This document shows positions 11,932 through 23,404 of a DNA stretch of 64,000 bases, piece by piece. Within the stretch, counting starts at the first letter, position 1, and each line of letters starts with the position of its first letter. The stretch covers positions 13,852,447 to 13,916,446 of the forward strand of contig NC_134030.1 of assembly GCF_964204645.1 (NCBI RefSeq). Reading direction: 5' to 3'. A model generated the notes under the pieces. That model saw only the letters and a list, made by a program, of their open reading frames with translations. It was not told the DNA's origin and made no database searches. The position numbers and the translations under genes are program-made. The stretch is from Tubulanus polymorphus (lineage: Eukaryota > Nemertea > Palaeonemertea > Tubulaniformes > Tubulanidae).

Positions 11932-12941
11932 TATGTTGATGATGGTACCTTCACTTCTCATGTATTTAGAAAATCAACTTACACTAGCTTGATTCTAAAC
12001 TTTTCAGCTATGTGTCCTCAAAAATAGAAATTTGGCTTAATCCAATGTCTGCTCCATAGAGTATATACCATAAGCAGTACCGGTAGTTGGTTTGTTATCT
12101 CACAAGAAATTGATTTCCTAAAAAACGTTTTCCACAAAAATGGCTACCCACAAGATTTGTTTAATTCGTGTCTTAGAAGATTTTTGAATAGCAAATGTAG
12201 TGATGATACTCCTGCTAGTATGGTCAGGGAAGATAAGGTCGAAACACTTTTTTTCATTCCTTACATAGGCCTCCCTTCGATTATATTTGGCAGAAAACTC
12301 AAGAGTCTATTCAAAAATATTACAATGTGGATATTCGTATTGTCTTTACTTCTTTCAAAATTAGGAACTACTTTTCACTCAAGTCCCATACTCCTTCACC
12401 CTTGTTGGTCAATGTTATTTATAAATTCAAATGTTTGCGTGATGCAAATAACACATACATTGGTAAAACAATGCGACATTTGGCCACAAGGGTAAAGGAG
12501 CATGGAACTTCGCCTTCAGCAATTAAGGAACATTTAACATCATGTAAAAATTGTGCATCAAATTTTTCGTTAAAAAACAACTTTTCAATCGTTGATTCTG
12601 GAAAAAATGACCTTGAAATCACCATCAAAGAGGCATTATATATAAAATCCAAAAAACCAAGTATTAACAAACAACTCTCCACACATGTTGTCTCATTTTT
12701 ACTGAACGTATTTTGATATGTTTATAATCCATTTGTACTTTGAAAACTAGGCCACTTCATGCCTGCATGATATTCTCTGTAATTAGTAACAGTATACTAT
12801 ACATAGTTTGTATCTTTTCATGTCATTTCTTGAAAAGGACTCGAAGAGATGAGTTGAAATCGATCGAAATATGTTTGAACATGTAAATAAACTCATTATC
12901 ATCATGAAGATTGTGATAGTTGCGTTCTTATTATTATTTAA
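11932..12941 (+). pseudogene. Penelope-like partial copy (pLTR) with GIY-YIG endonuclease
   Basis: The copy begins within the C-terminal part of the reverse transcriptase region (same sequence as 14596-14726, but with a stop where copy 2 reads Trp) and continues into a GIY-YIG nuclease. The frame at 12327-12716 shows VIYKF for the GIY element, TYIGKT for YIG, then R and EH downstream and a KKPSIN end, as in Penelope endonucleases. The frame is broken at several points between 12000 and 12330. The 3' untranslated part includes GATCGAAATATGTTTG and a terminal ATTATTATTTAA. The nuclease would nick target DNA for reverse transcription, but this copy is inactive. Confidence 0.85.
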
Positions 12942-13404
12942 CTATCTGGATACTCTTCCGAAATAATATTATTATTGCTGCAACCGAAGAGATATACACA
13001 TTAGTGAACTGAGGAAATTCGAGAGGATTTGTTCAAAGGTTACAAAGTTACGCTTGGATATACTCTATTTTGAACGATGCATCAACTTGAAAATTTGTCT
13101 GAAATTTCTGATGTTCAAACCTCCAAGACTAAAAGCTTACAGTCGAACTGAGAACATCAAAACTGAGATTTTAAAAAATCAAGTCGGATTATTACGATCG
13201 GAGTTACAAAATACTTGTCACAAAAACAAGAAATTGAAATCGAAAATATGTGAGAAACTAAGCTACCTAGAATACTCAATTCTCATGTCCAAACTCAACA
13301 AAAAATGTAGACATGAGACCAATGAAACGGAACAAAGACATCAAAGGAAACTATGGAAAGATCAACGCGCTCCAGCTCCAGACTGTTTATTAAACATCAG
13401 CGAT

Positions 13405-14767
13405 AGAAACTGACGATCGAGGAAGAAAATGCACTTCGATTAGGATTGAAACATCACATTCTACCAAAGAACATCAATGAAATCCAAATTAAAACGCAGG
13501 TTGAACAACTATGGCATTTCAATAAAAGGACTATTGTTAGTGGATCAGACCGGAACACAGAGTCAAAAATAAAGGACGACTTGAGACATGCAACACAGCC
13601 GTTTTTGCAAAGTGGAAAGACTATTTGTGGTTCTAGGATTAGCCAAAACTTCCATAGAACTCTTAAGGACTAAAAAAACTACTCAGATATCAAGGTTTGT
13701 TCTTTTGACAAAGGAAATGGTATAGTCATTATTAATTCAAATGAATATTTTGAAAAACTAGACAACATTGTTTTTGACAAATCTAAGTTTCAAGAAATTC
13801 TGGTCAATCCAAATTTATCGCACCCAGTGATAAGAAATGAAAATTCTATCAAAAATTATCTGCGAAAAAATGTTAAAGACTCGATTAGTAAAAAGGTTTA
13901 TGATTCGATTTATCCATCTGGCAGCCAACCAGGCAAACTTTATGGCCTCTGTAAAGCTCATAAACCAGGTCTTCCTTTCAGACCTGTAGTTTCAATGTTA
14001 AACACAGCAGAGTATAATTTGGCTAAATACCTTGACAATATTATCAAACCACATATTCCTTCTAATTATATGCTAGTACCTCCAGTTTTTTGGAGCGATT
14101 GAAACAATTCTATTTCAAACCTACTGATATACGGATCAGCTTTAATGTCGTGTCACTTTTTACTAATGTACCATTGGGACAAACTATCAATATTATAGCA
14201 GACCATATCTATGGATCGACTACTAAACCAGATTTTGATAAGGCTACCTTTAAACAACTAATGAAAATAGCAACAAGTGGAATCTTTATGTATCGCGAAA
14301 GATTTTCCCGACAGGTAGATGGAGTTACTATGGGCAGCCCTCTAAGGCCCACTATGGCTAATTTCTGTCTGGCTTATTTTGAATCTAAGCTGCTTAATGA
14401 TTGTTCAGGGAAAAGTTTCGTGCCATCGTTATACCTATGTTATGTTGATGATATTTTCTGTGTATTCAGACGTGATTCAATACATGCATCTTTCCTGGAG
14501 AAACTAAATGCACTACACCCTAATCTTAAATTTACTTCAGAAATAGGACCGTCTACACTTGCATTTCTAGATACGTATATTTCGCTCCCAACAACGGATG
14601 ATGGTACCTTCACTTCTCATGTATTTAGAAAATCAACTTACACTAGCTTGATTCTAAACTTTTCAGCTATGTGTCCTCAAAAATGGAAATTTGGCTTAAT
14701 CCAATGTCTGCTCCATAGAGTATATACAGAGATGCTAGGGCCAAAGTACCGAAATTCCGGAATTTAG
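13405..14767 (+). pseudogene. Penelope-like reverse transcriptase (copy 2), frameshifted
   Basis: The reading frame is split among at least four pieces by shifts near 13410, 13672, 14100 and elsewhere. Recognisable RT segments are PSGSQPGKLYGLCKAHKPG and FRPVVSM (template/primer region), SFNVVSLFTNVPL (catalytic motif A), GVTMGSPLRPTMAN (motif B) and YVDDIFCVF (motif C, the YVDD catalytic pair). The downstream FLDTYISLP segment is the usual Penelope motif after the palm. The GIY-YIG domain that should follow is missing: from about 14726 the sequence switches to a hAT-like fragment. The protein would have primed reverse transcription at telomeric or nicked target ends; it is not functional here. 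Confidence 0.9.
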
Positions 14768-15151
14768 AACGGGGGTCTGCGGGTCCTCCCCCAGAAAGAT
14801 TTTTGCGTTTTTGCATCGCCGGAGATGCAGTATCACGATCGGCATCTTTCATCTGAAAATACGACGGCAGGCATTCGTTGTGCTCCACATCCCTCGCTGC
14901 CTTCTTAACCCGCGCGCTATCCGGGTGACGAAAAATATCTTTTTTCCCACCACTTCCGTATTTGACCTGGTCTTTACAAACGACGCAGTATGCCACGCCA
15001 GCTAAGTCTAACTTACGAATGTATTCGATAAGTAGTCCCCGTTACTGTCCTTACATTCTAGCCAGTGCCAGTTAAATTTATTTTTTATACCGCTGTCAAT
15101 TGCCTTTATATCGGACGACCCCCGACTGACAATCTTTCTGTGCGTGCTCAT
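14763..15151 (-). pseudogene. hAT-type N-terminal zinc-finger ORF, frameshifted
   Basis: Reading starts at ATG 15151 and runs to a stop near 15007. A +1 frame then continues through a KLDLAGVAYCVVCKDQ segment and an IFRHPDSARVKKAAR segment. The order W...W, Cys-x2-Cys, His and basic helix resembles the BED/TTF-type zinc finger that begins many hAT transposases and ZBED-like proteins. The catalytic domain is absent. The frame ends by running through the element terminus into Penelope sequence. This could be the relic of a non-autonomous element or of a domesticated ZBED-like exon. Confidence 0.45.
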
Positions 15152-15225
15152 TTTGCAGACCGTCCCGCTTAACAGCTGCAGGCAAAAAGAAAGTTACAAA
15201 GCTGCTTGCCTCAGGACATAGCACG

Positions 15226-15283
15226 CACGTGGTAATAATTAAGATGATATTTATTAAATATCATCTTAATTATTACCACGTGC
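15226..15283. repeat. Perfect hairpin, about 26-bp arms
   Basis: The arms read CACGTGGTAATAATTAAG... and its exact complement around a short A+T centre. It lies inside the hAT-like fragment, next to CACGTG (E-box-like) sequence on both sides. Confidence 0.85.
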
Positions 15284-16089
15284 ATCTCCACATTGTTGGC
15301 CGTCAGCGCGACAATGTACAATGGCGCGTAAAGATAACTTTTAATTGGAAATGGCGTCACAACAGTGGTGCTCCGCCTACGCACGCGCACAGATACCACA
15401 ACAAGCACACATATATACATTGTAGCAGAACGTCCTCAGAAATGTAGACCAAGATAAAATAACACAGAAGCGACGACGAGTACAAGCAAACGAACACTTT
15501 TACGGTCCGTGCCATTACTGGTCGCCACGAGGAATTCTCACCAAATTTCCGGAATTGACATCGGCGATCCTAAATTTCCGGAATTAATCCATTTGTACTT
15601 TGTAAACTAGGCCACTTCACGCCTGCATGATATTCTCTGTAATTAGTAACAGTATACTAGGCCTATACATAGTTTCATGTCTTTTCTTGAAAAGGACTCG
15701 AAGAGATGAGCCGAAATCGATCGAAACGTTTGAACATGTAAATAAACTCCTTATCATCATGAAGATTGTGATAGTTGCGTTCTTATTATTATTTAAGTTG
15801 AAGGTGTTTCTAGGGGTGAAATAGACACTCAAATCCTCGTCCCCCAAAATGAGAGACGAAAATTAACCTTATTTGAGCACTTTCTCCCTAGAAGTTGTTT
15901 GTGGAACGACAGCTAGGTACTAGACTATATTTTCTCAAACTCTGTTCTCCACACTTCCTTCGAATTTTCTTAGTCGCGCACCTCTCTGTGTATGCGCGGA
16001 GTAAATCAGCCAATTAGAGACGATATCCGGCAAAATATCCTTCAGAAGTTGGTTACCGGATCCGGCAAAATAACCACTTCCTTAATGAC

Positions 16090-16795
16090 AAGGCCACAGG
16101 GACTTGACACAAAAGGATTTTGACCCCAGTATCCTAGGTATGTAAAAAGACAAGGGGGCCAACTCTCCGTCAGATCGGTCGATAGGTAGGCCTATGTCAC
16201 TTCAACAGTTCATAACTTGGTTATTGATAATCCAATCCGCTTCAAGTAAGATTATTCTTAAAGATAACGAATTTTTGCATTAGACCAAGTGGTTTGAGAA
16301 AAATTTGAGTGCCTTTGAGATTGTTAAATCGTGCGATTAATCCGAAAAAAATTGGTGTGCGGAGCTATGCCTATGATTAATGGCCGCCGTGTCGAGACCT
16401 GTTTTCGGTCTCGGTCACATTTTACGTTCGCTATAGACAGGATTATCATTTGAATCAGAAATAACGATATGCTAAGGTAAGTAAGATCAGAGTCAAAGCT
16501 TTCCAAAAAGCTTTCGTTTTAAAAATCGGTTCACAGAATTACTGGTAAAAAGCACCGTTTGTTTTAAATAATCATGGTCATTTTTACTTCCAGGCTGGTG
16601 CGGTACAGACAGATTTTGCCGATTTTTTCAGATTAATCACACGATTTAACAATTACGAAGTTACGAACTGTTGAAGTGACATAGGTAGGCTACCTATCGA
16701 CCCATCTGACAGAGAGTTGGCTCCCTTGTCGTTTTTATACATAGTAGAATACTTGGGTCAAAATCCTTTTTTGTCAAGTCCCTGTGGAAAAGGCC
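16090..16795. mobile_element. Foldback element with long inverted arms
   Basis: The left arm (about 16090-16355) and right arm (about 16608-16795) are inverted copies. They share AGGGACTTGAC, GGATTTTGACCC, GACAAGGGGGCCAACTC-like, GTCACTTCAACAGTTC and TTAAATCGTGCGATTAATC-like blocks. The interior is about 250 bp with no ORF of note. The outer tips are AAGGCC and AGGCCT, containing the TAGGCCTA-type motif. It is best described as a MITE or foldback element; I could not fix a target duplication. Confidence 0.7.
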
Positions 16796-17474
16796 TAAAT
16801 TACCGACTGATGGTGGTGGTACGTTGTCGTTAAAGCAGGTTAGTAAGAAATAAGTAGAATAAGAAGAGACAAGTTTAACTGTCGTAAAAAACGATTCGAC
16901 ACACAACAGTCGCTCCATATTCAGCATTCTACAAACTTCTACTCACCATCATGTTGCAGAATAAGCGGGCCGGAATTCTGGTCAATTTTTGTAGCCATTT
17001 CCTCAAGACAAAAGCAAAAATTCCAAAAATTAACAACGCAACGAGATTAAAAAGAGTAAGGGACTTTCCCGATCATTTGTTTATACGTCGCTATGAAACA
17101 AAAAATGGAAACTGGTAAATAAAACAAAATGAAGTGTCTTGTTCAAGAAAAAATCTAAATTTCAAATTTGTGCATTATTGGTCTGCGATTTATGTTTAGA
17201 AAATGATTTCTACAAATATGCATATGTTCAATAAAATTTGTATCTTAATTGGGATCATAATCTGCATTTGTAAATTATAAGTCTGATAACTGTTTCGTAA
17301 AAATGATTTTCACTTTCTTCTTTTATCTCTTAGACTGGTTGACTGTTAGACTGGTTGCCGGTCTCTAACTTCAGTTTTGAATCAAGTTTGAATCAATAAA
17401 TTGAATTTTCTTTGGTTCGAAAGAATTGTATTCAATTCAATTCAATAGATTTATTTGCATAGAATACAATATGT

Positions 17475-17608
17475 CATCCTCGCTTGCCAGTGGTCCGGTA
17501 TCGCTCCCGCCCTCGCTTCCACAAGCCCCCTGGCCTCACGACTCGTGATTTCATTAGTGGCGCTTTTGCGCATGACGTCATTTATCGATTTGCGAAATAC
17601 TTCCTTGT
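17475..17608 (+). repeat. Dispersed repeat copy 1 with CRE-like TGACGTCA
   Basis: This segment recurs in the same orientation at 20577-20709, sharing CATCCTCGCTTGCC, AGCCCCCTGGCCTCACGA, GCGCATGACGTCAT and GATTTGCGAAATACTTCCTT. It includes the palindrome TGACGTCA, the consensus site of CREB/ATF factors. A tRNA-like B-box (GGGTTCGAATCCC) follows at about 17784 here and at about 20874 in the second copy. It may be a promoter-derived or SINE-like repeat; no coding frame is apparent. Confidence 0.65.
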
Positions 17609-18464
17609 GTGGCAAGATTGACCATGGAACCAACCTTCAGACCTGATGACCAATCCGCGATAACATTATATCCGTCTTTTGAGGAAAACGGGTCTGACTA
17701 TTTCAGATGGCTGGGAGTCACCTTCATTTCGGTCAACGAATTATGCATTTAGACTTCACCTACGATGTAACGTAGCCCAATACACTGGGTTCGAATCCCG
17801 TAAATCGTTCCACGAACTCGGTCCTTCAGCGCAATTCGTTCAAACAAAATTCCCATTTTTTGTCTGAATGAAATTCAAATTAATGACCAATAGAAACTTA
17901 TTTCCAATCAGGAGATCGGCTATCCAAAAGGAAAATCCTTAAAAAGTCCTCCCAAATTACATTCAACTTGAAGAAAAATATAAACTAAAACCATGAACAT
18001 ATATGTACCATACAAACTTTTTTATTTCACAAATTTCTTAATTTGAATAAACACCACATTGTTCTGATATAAATCAACTTCCACAATTTTAAAATTTGAA
18101 TATACATGTACATAGTTCTGATTGACTTTAAAAAAATGGATTACAACACGGCCTTACAGCATTTTAATAGTGCGAGAACTCGCCAATTCAGAGCCGCACT
18201 ATTCAAAATCATTGAAATCCGTATCCGAAAGTGCCGTGTCACCTCATCGTAGACGGCCGTTTTACGAAATAGTTCCTTTTACCTGGGATATTGCCAAGTC
18301 TTTTCCGTGAAGGATTTTTTTTGCGAAAAACAACGTGGGAGTTTGGGAATGTTGATTACGTATTGAGAGCCTATGGTTTTATCGATTATACGAAAACAAA
18401 TTTTTCTGTAGTTTAAAAACGTCAGATTTCTACATTAAATCTCATGGCTACAATAGTTTTATAT

Positions 18465-18612
18465 GATGAAGGATGAAGGATGAAGGATGAAGGATGAAGG
18501 ATGAAGGATGAAGGATGAAGGATGAAGGATGAAGGATGAAGGATGAAGGATGCAGGTGATGGTTATGGTGATGGTGATGGTGATGGTGAGGATGAGGATG
18601 AGGATGAGGATA
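18465..18612 (+). repeat. (GATGAAG)n then (GGTGAT)n/(GAGGAT)n microsatellite
   Basis: About twelve heptamer units are followed by hexamer variants. On the minus strand this lies directly at the 3' end of a LINE remnant, so it probably began as the short-unit 3' tail typical of CR1/L2-type LINEs. Confidence 0.9.
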
Positions 18613-18840
18613 AAGTTTGTTCGTTGGCGAGTTTATACAATAGTGTGAGTCTGGCCTGTCTTCTTCTTTCCTGTAGTGACTGCCATTGTAGGTGGGACAA
18701 CATATCTGTTACACTGGATCTATTGTGGTGACGATTTGTGACATATCTTGCAGCTCGATGTTTGATCATCTCCAATCGGTGTATGTCAGTCTGGAGATAT
18801 GGGTCCCAGACACTATTCGCTATTAATTTGGCTATTAGCC
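18563..18840 (-). pseudogene. 5'-truncated LINE: reverse transcriptase C-terminus
   Basis: The minus-strand frame reads a SVWDPYLQTDIHRLEMIKHRAARYV segment followed by SVTDMLSHLQWQSLQERR and ARLTLLYKL. This is the conserved segment following the RT palm in CR1/Jockey-type LINEs (WDP...Q...E..Q.RAARFV...LWQSL..RR). Only about 90 codons remain before the frame runs into the microsatellite tail. The 5' truncation is typical of target-primed insertion. It cannot retrotranspose. Confidence 0.8.
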
Positions 18841-19142
18841 AATCAGCGTAGAAGGCGGCCTATTTAAGAGCGGTTTTCAGAACCGCATTCCTGACATTCC
18901 GTGTTTAAGACACGTTGAGAGAGGTTGTAATCGCTCGCTGAATAATCGATCTCTTAAAAATCGCCAGACGCACAGTCTAATTGCCTCTTTCAGGTCTGTA
19001 TTGACCCCGGAATGATGCGATAAGTCATTTCAAACCACGTCCCTCGGACAGGGCTCCGGCCCCGCTCGAATACTTCGTCTGAACCCGAAATCAAAGGAGA
19101 ATCTGACCAAGGATCACTGCAATGGAAGAACATCATAGCCTT
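18841..19142. other. Unassigned, possible LTR-like remnant
   Basis: The sequence has a TATTTAAGAG box-like element near 18860 and a GC-richer 3' portion, ending where a BEL-type gag frame starts on the opposite strand. It could be an LTR or leader fragment, but I found no matching second LTR. Confidence 0.25.
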
Positions 19143-19628
19143 TTATCGTGTATGAATTACGTTTATTCGACTTCGAGTGGACTCGCCTCGATTATTAGTC
19201 TCTTCCTTTTCTCGCTCAACTTTCTGCGCCTTTACCTTCAGACTTTTCTTTTTGTATTTTGGATCAGCATTTGGAACATCAGGCTCTATCGGCTTGCCTC
19301 CACGAGGCTGCACTTCATATTCAGCAAGGGCAACGTCAGTTTCAATAAACCGAGCTTGTATCTCCATTATCCATTTTTGTTCATGATCAACAGTGTCACT
19401 TAGTAAGATACAATAATCGTCATGAGCGTCTTCACAGTTTTTAAATGCATTTGACAGTTGCTCATGAACTTCCTTCAAAAGAGACACCGACCGGTTCATG
19501 TCAATATACTGGAATAATTTAGTTTCAGCTCTCGTATAAGTACCCTTCGCCCGCCTGCGAACGCGTTCTGCTTTTTCCACTTCCGGTCCAGCTTCCCCAA
19601 CATCATCTCCTTGCTTTGTTTTAGACAT
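19143..19628 (-). pseudogene. BEL/Pao-type Gag N-terminal fragment
   Basis: The frame starts MSKTKQGDD and continues with basic RRRAKGTYTRAETKL, SVSLLKEVHEQLSNAFKNCED and AHDDYCILL, ending in a lysine-rich tail. The pattern matches the coiled-coil N-terminus of BEL/Pao Gag proteins (R.AKG..TR...L...V......L..AF...E.AHD.Y). No DUF1759, protease or RT follows on this strand, so only the leading part is present. A separate BEL Gag piece with the DUF1759 motif lies at 33886-34116. Gag would assemble the retrotransposon particle; this piece is non-functional. Confidence 0.6.
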
Positions 19629-19739
19629 TGTGTAACGTTTTCGAATAATGATGACTTGAACTTTGGGACCGGACAACGATACGAGATGACAAGTTGATGG
19701 ACAAGTTCTACTTATTCCATACCATGATGTCATTCGAAA

Positions 19740-20576
19740 TCGTTGCCAGCCTATATTTCGTCCAGTTTGTATAATAGCAGAATGTCAAGTGACCAAATTC
19801 TTCATAGTATACAGTATTACACACACATAATAGCTCATAACTGCACAAAAGACCATATGACCATATGACCATTCAATACTCAATATTGTAAGTTCACCCA
19901 TGCAATCCAATAATCCAATTCAACTAAGCTGAACTTAAATGCCAATTCAATGAAATTATCTGACCGCTGATTTTTGTCCCCGAAATGTTTGTATGATCGT
20001 CGAATTTATTCATCACATCGGCATACCAAGGACTGCAGTTGTCACCTTGTTGTGTTTTAATATGCAGTTGAAGTTCGGTCCATATTTTCCGTCCGGATTA
20101 TTTAGACGAACGGCTTTATGATAACCCAATAATGAACTTAAAGTACAGGCTTACTAACGAGGGATATCATCCACCTGCTAAGCAGTCTATTACTACGTGA
20201 TACTAAACTATAAATACGTACTACTAATACCGGTACCATTCTATTCTCACAAGTTTGATTTTTCAAAATCCCAATCACATCAGAACTGGGAGATATAAAT
20301 TGTATTAATCCCAACGAACGAATTGGCGGTTGCGTGGCCCCCCAGCGTGGCAAAAATTAAAAAAACATTCGGATCCACCCGCTCGTAATGAATGATTTGG
20401 CTTCCGTTTGTACAATTTCTTAATCTTCTACTTCATATGAACTATTTTTCTTCTTTTCCTGGAGAGAACGATGTTTGCGGGCCGCAAACAAATCATCGCG
20501 TAGGCGGCCCGCAAACAAATCATCGTGCCACCTTTGAAATCTTCAATTTATAATAGTTCGAATACGGGGTGATTGC
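19740..20576. other. No gene seen; short GC palindromes
   Basis: No supportable ORF. Near 20470-20516 the block GGCCGCAAACAAATCATCG occurs twice, each preceded by a small palindrome (GTTTGCGG/CCGCAAAC). Confidence 0.5.
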
Positions 20577-20709
20577 ATCCTCGCTTGCCCGGGGTCAGGT
20601 ATCATTCCCGAACTCGCTTCCACCAGCCCCCTGGCCTCACGAAGCGTGATTTCATTACTGGCGCTGTTGCGCATGACGTCATATTTCGATTTGCGAAATA
20701 CTTCCTTGT
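20577..20709 (+). repeat. Dispersed repeat copy 2 with CRE-like TGACGTCA
   Basis: Direct repeat of 17475-17608. It abuts the left tRNA-like inverted repeat of the LINE-containing unit. Confidence 0.65.
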
Positions 20710-20901
20710 TCAGTAAAACGTTCGCTGATTGGTCCATTTAACGGGAAAACCAATAGAAGCCTAAAGTCGTTTGTTACAAGCGCTGTGATTGGTACGACCG
20801 GATTCTGGTCGGCTAGTAACGACTCCAACGACTCGTGAGGTCAAGGGGTTCGGCGAACAGCTTTAGCGTAGTGGGTTCGAATCCCTTGACGGGTGAAGAT
20901 G
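20705..20901 (+). repeat. tRNA-like repeat with Pol III B-box, left inverted copy
   Basis: The sequence from CTTGTTCAGTAAAACG to GACGGGTGAAGATG is repeated in reverse complement at 23592-23784. It includes GTGGGTTCGAATCCC, a canonical B-box/T-arm (GGTTCGAATCC). A complete tRNA cloverleaf with a matching acceptor stem is not evident, so I read it as a tRNA-derived SINE-like repeat rather than a tRNA gene. Confidence 0.7.
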
Positions 20902-21176
20902 GGGTGATTGCCACATGGGTTGTGACACCCCTGGCAAGTGAAGATGTCTCGCAACCAGTCTAGCGCAGTTTGACAGTCAACTAGACTGGTCGTCTGTCCA
21001 ATTCTGCGCCACCTGCATTCTAACTGAACAAACCGCTCACACAAATACTCTTCTGGTATAGTCACGTCTCCGCTTTCTGACCATTTTCTTACTTTCACCT
21101 GCAATACGACTATAACAGAAGCACCAAACAGTAAATTCTCTTTTTCCAACAACTTCTTAGATAAATCTGCCATCAA
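20902..21176 (-). CDS. Hypothetical ORF, unknown
   Basis: An open frame starting MMADLSKKLLEKEN runs to the tRNA-like repeat, about 90 codons before it enters repeat sequence. It contains VIVVLQVKVRKWSESG, CERFVQLECRWRR and CQGCHNPCG. I do not recognise the family. Composition and cysteines look more protein-like than the surrounding noise, but it ends inside a repeat and abuts a LINE on the other strand, so it may be an exon fragment carried between the inverted repeats. Confidence 0.25.
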
Positions 21177-21179
21177 AAA

Positions 21180-23404
21180 GATTCACGACAACATTTTAGA
21201 CTCAAATATCCTTACCTCGTTCGATGAGTCTCTAACAGTAAACACTAACTTTGACAATTTCTCCTCAGAAATTTACCGTCAAATTTCCAATGCATCATCC
21301 AGCCAAAAAAAAAAATTCACAAATTTAGAATGGCAAAAAAACCGTGGATAACCAGGGGTATCATACAATCTATATATAATCGTGATAAGAAATATAAACA
21401 TCTACTCTCCCTAACAAATGAAATTGCCTATAAAGTCGAACTCTTTCTCTTTAAGAAATATCGCAACGTACTTAATGAGATAAGAAAACTTTCGAAGAAA
21501 CTTCACTTTCAAAAAGCACTATCTCTTTCAAATGGGAATATTAAAAAAACCTGGAACATTCTCAAAACTATCATCGGTAAAACTAACAATAAGTCTGACA
21601 TTATCCACACCTTCAACATTAACAATGAAGAAACCTCGGACCCTTTTAATCGCTAACTCATTCAACAAACAGTACAACAACATAGGGCCAAATCCTGCCA
21701 GAAAATTACCTACTCCAACGCAGTCATACATTGACTATCTAAATCGTACACCTAGGCACATTACTAATTTTTTTCTCACGCCAGTCACAGAATTGGAAGT
21801 TATTCGCATGGTAAACAGTCTTAAATCGAAACACAGTTACGGCGATGACTCGCTATCCACATTTCTGCTACAACAAATTATCTTACTAATTTCTTCCCCG
21901 CTAACTAATCTTATTAACCAATAATTTAAATTAGGTATATTTCCTAACTCTCTCAAAATATCAAAAATAATTCCACTTCACAAAACAGGAGATAAATTGA
22001 GCTTAGAAAACTATAGACCAATATCTTTATTAAACTCTCTGTCAAAGGTTTGTGAAAAGCTCATGCATAATAGATTAATTAGCTACTTATACAACAAGCT
22101 TTCCTCATCTCGATATGGTTTCCGAAAGGGCCACTCAACTGAACATGTCATTATGGAATTAACTGAGCGTATATCCACAGCTATCACCAACAAATACTGG
22201 TCAATTGGAATCTTTCTTGATCCTTCTAAAGCTTTTGACACGCTCAACCATGATATTCTTATTCATAAGCTTCAGCACTACGGTATACGAGGAACTGCTC
22301 TTAATTGGTTGTCCTCCTTTTTATCAAACAGACACCAATATGTTTCTTTTCAATCTGTTAAATCATCTGTTCTTGAGATTTCTTGTGGAATACCTCAAGG
22401 TTCTATCCTCGGGCCATTATTATTCCTCGTCTATATCAATGACTTGTACATTTCAACACCTAACTTAGACTTAGTTCTTTTCGCGGACGACACTACAGGG
22501 TTGGCGTATGACAGGGACATAAATTCTCTTCTAACAAAAGTTAATAAGGATTAAAACTCTCTTCACGATTGGTTTCTTGCTAATATACTATCTCTCAACA
22601 TGGAAAAAACCAAATTTATCCTATTCCACTCTAGTCAACGTAAGCCTTTCATTAGTAATGCATTGAGAAATCCCCCAAAACTCTTTATTAAAGGTAAAGA
22701 GATAAGTAGAGTAGATCACATTAATTTTTTAGGCATTATTTTACAAGAAAACCTTAACTGGAAACCCCACATACGAATTTCACAAGGCCTGGGTATCATC
22801 TATAAATGCAGTCAAATTCTAAATCAAAATCACCTCATCCTCATCTACAATGCACTTGTCCTTCCTCACTTAAACTATGGTATATTATCATGTATATTAT
22901 CATGGGGTCACTCACCACACTACGCAAAAATGTCCTTTACTTCAAAAACAAATAACTCGAATTATTACTAAGTCTAACTTTACTGCCCACTCTGAACCAC
23001 TCTTCAAACAACTTAATCTTCTCAAAATAAATGATCTCTACACACTTAAAGCCACTCTTTTCATCTATGACACACTCAAAAACAACGCTCCGAAACACTT
23101 CAAAAGCTTTTTTACTGCAGATCTTCTCTCAACAAATTATCTAATCATTAAAAGCATTCACCTCCACCACAACTATTCTTCACTTACAAACCCGCATTTT
23201 AAAGAAACAAAATCTCCGAAAGAATATCTTGCTAATATATGGAGAACATTACCAATTAGTAACGTTATCGACCTTCTAAGTAAATCATCCGTTAAATGTA
23301 TGTTAAAAACCTATCTCATCTCCACTTATAGTAACATAACTGTTTGCAATAATATTAACTGCTATAACTGTTATTTAAGATTATTGAATCCCCAAACTGT
23401 ATAA
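21180..23404 (+). pseudogene. 5'-truncated LINE with reverse transcriptase (Jockey/CR1-like)
   Basis: The endonuclease is missing. The linker region is present (KPWITRGI, KYRNVLNEIRKLSKK, IKKTWNILKTIIGK). The RT region shows NYRPISLLNSLSKVCEKLM, GFRKGHST, IFLDPSKAFDTLNHDIL (motif A), CGIPQGSILGPLLFL (motif B), VLFADDTTG (motif C, FADD), FLGIILQENLNWKPH and LVLPHLNYG. The frame is broken at about 21656, 21924, 22554 and 22900. Family placement among Jockey-superfamily LINEs is inference from these motifs. The element sits between two inverted tRNA-like repeats and has no detectable 3' microsatellite tail before the right repeat. Confidence 0.9.

Larger units (their letters stand above)
14751..15586 (-). 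mobile_element. hAT-like fragment with CCGGAATT-rich ends
   Basis: The ends carry short inverted motifs: CGAAATTCCGGAATTTAG on the left and CTAAATTTCCGGAATTAA on the right, with another AAATTTCCGGAATT just inside. The only coding remnant is a zinc-finger N-terminus on the minus strand; no transposase catalytic region is present. It occupies the place of the endonuclease segment of the second Penelope copy. The class is inferred from the zinc finger and the short inverted ends; an 8-bp target duplication was not found. Confidence 0.5.
11932..15794 (+). mobile_element. Penelope-like retroelement array in an 11-bp target duplication
   Basis: Two Penelope-like copies lie head to tail: a 5'-truncated copy (11932 to ~12941) and a longer one (~12942-15794). 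The direct repeat AAGTTGAAGGT at 11921-11931 and 15795-15805 brackets both. The copies share near-identical sequence where they overlap: 11940-12060 matches 14596-14726, and 12727-12940 matches 15585-15794. A partial copy preceding a fuller copy is the known pseudo-LTR organisation of Penelope elements. The bracketing duplication implies that both copies entered in one event. The second copy later lost its endonuclease segment, which is replaced by hAT-like sequence. Confidence 0.85.

Noticed and set aside
20860-20901. tRNA gene at the GGGTTCGAATCCC sequence
   Set aside because: Only a B-box/T-arm is present; I could not find a matching acceptor stem, D-arm and anticodon arm. It is part of an inverted dispersed repeat.
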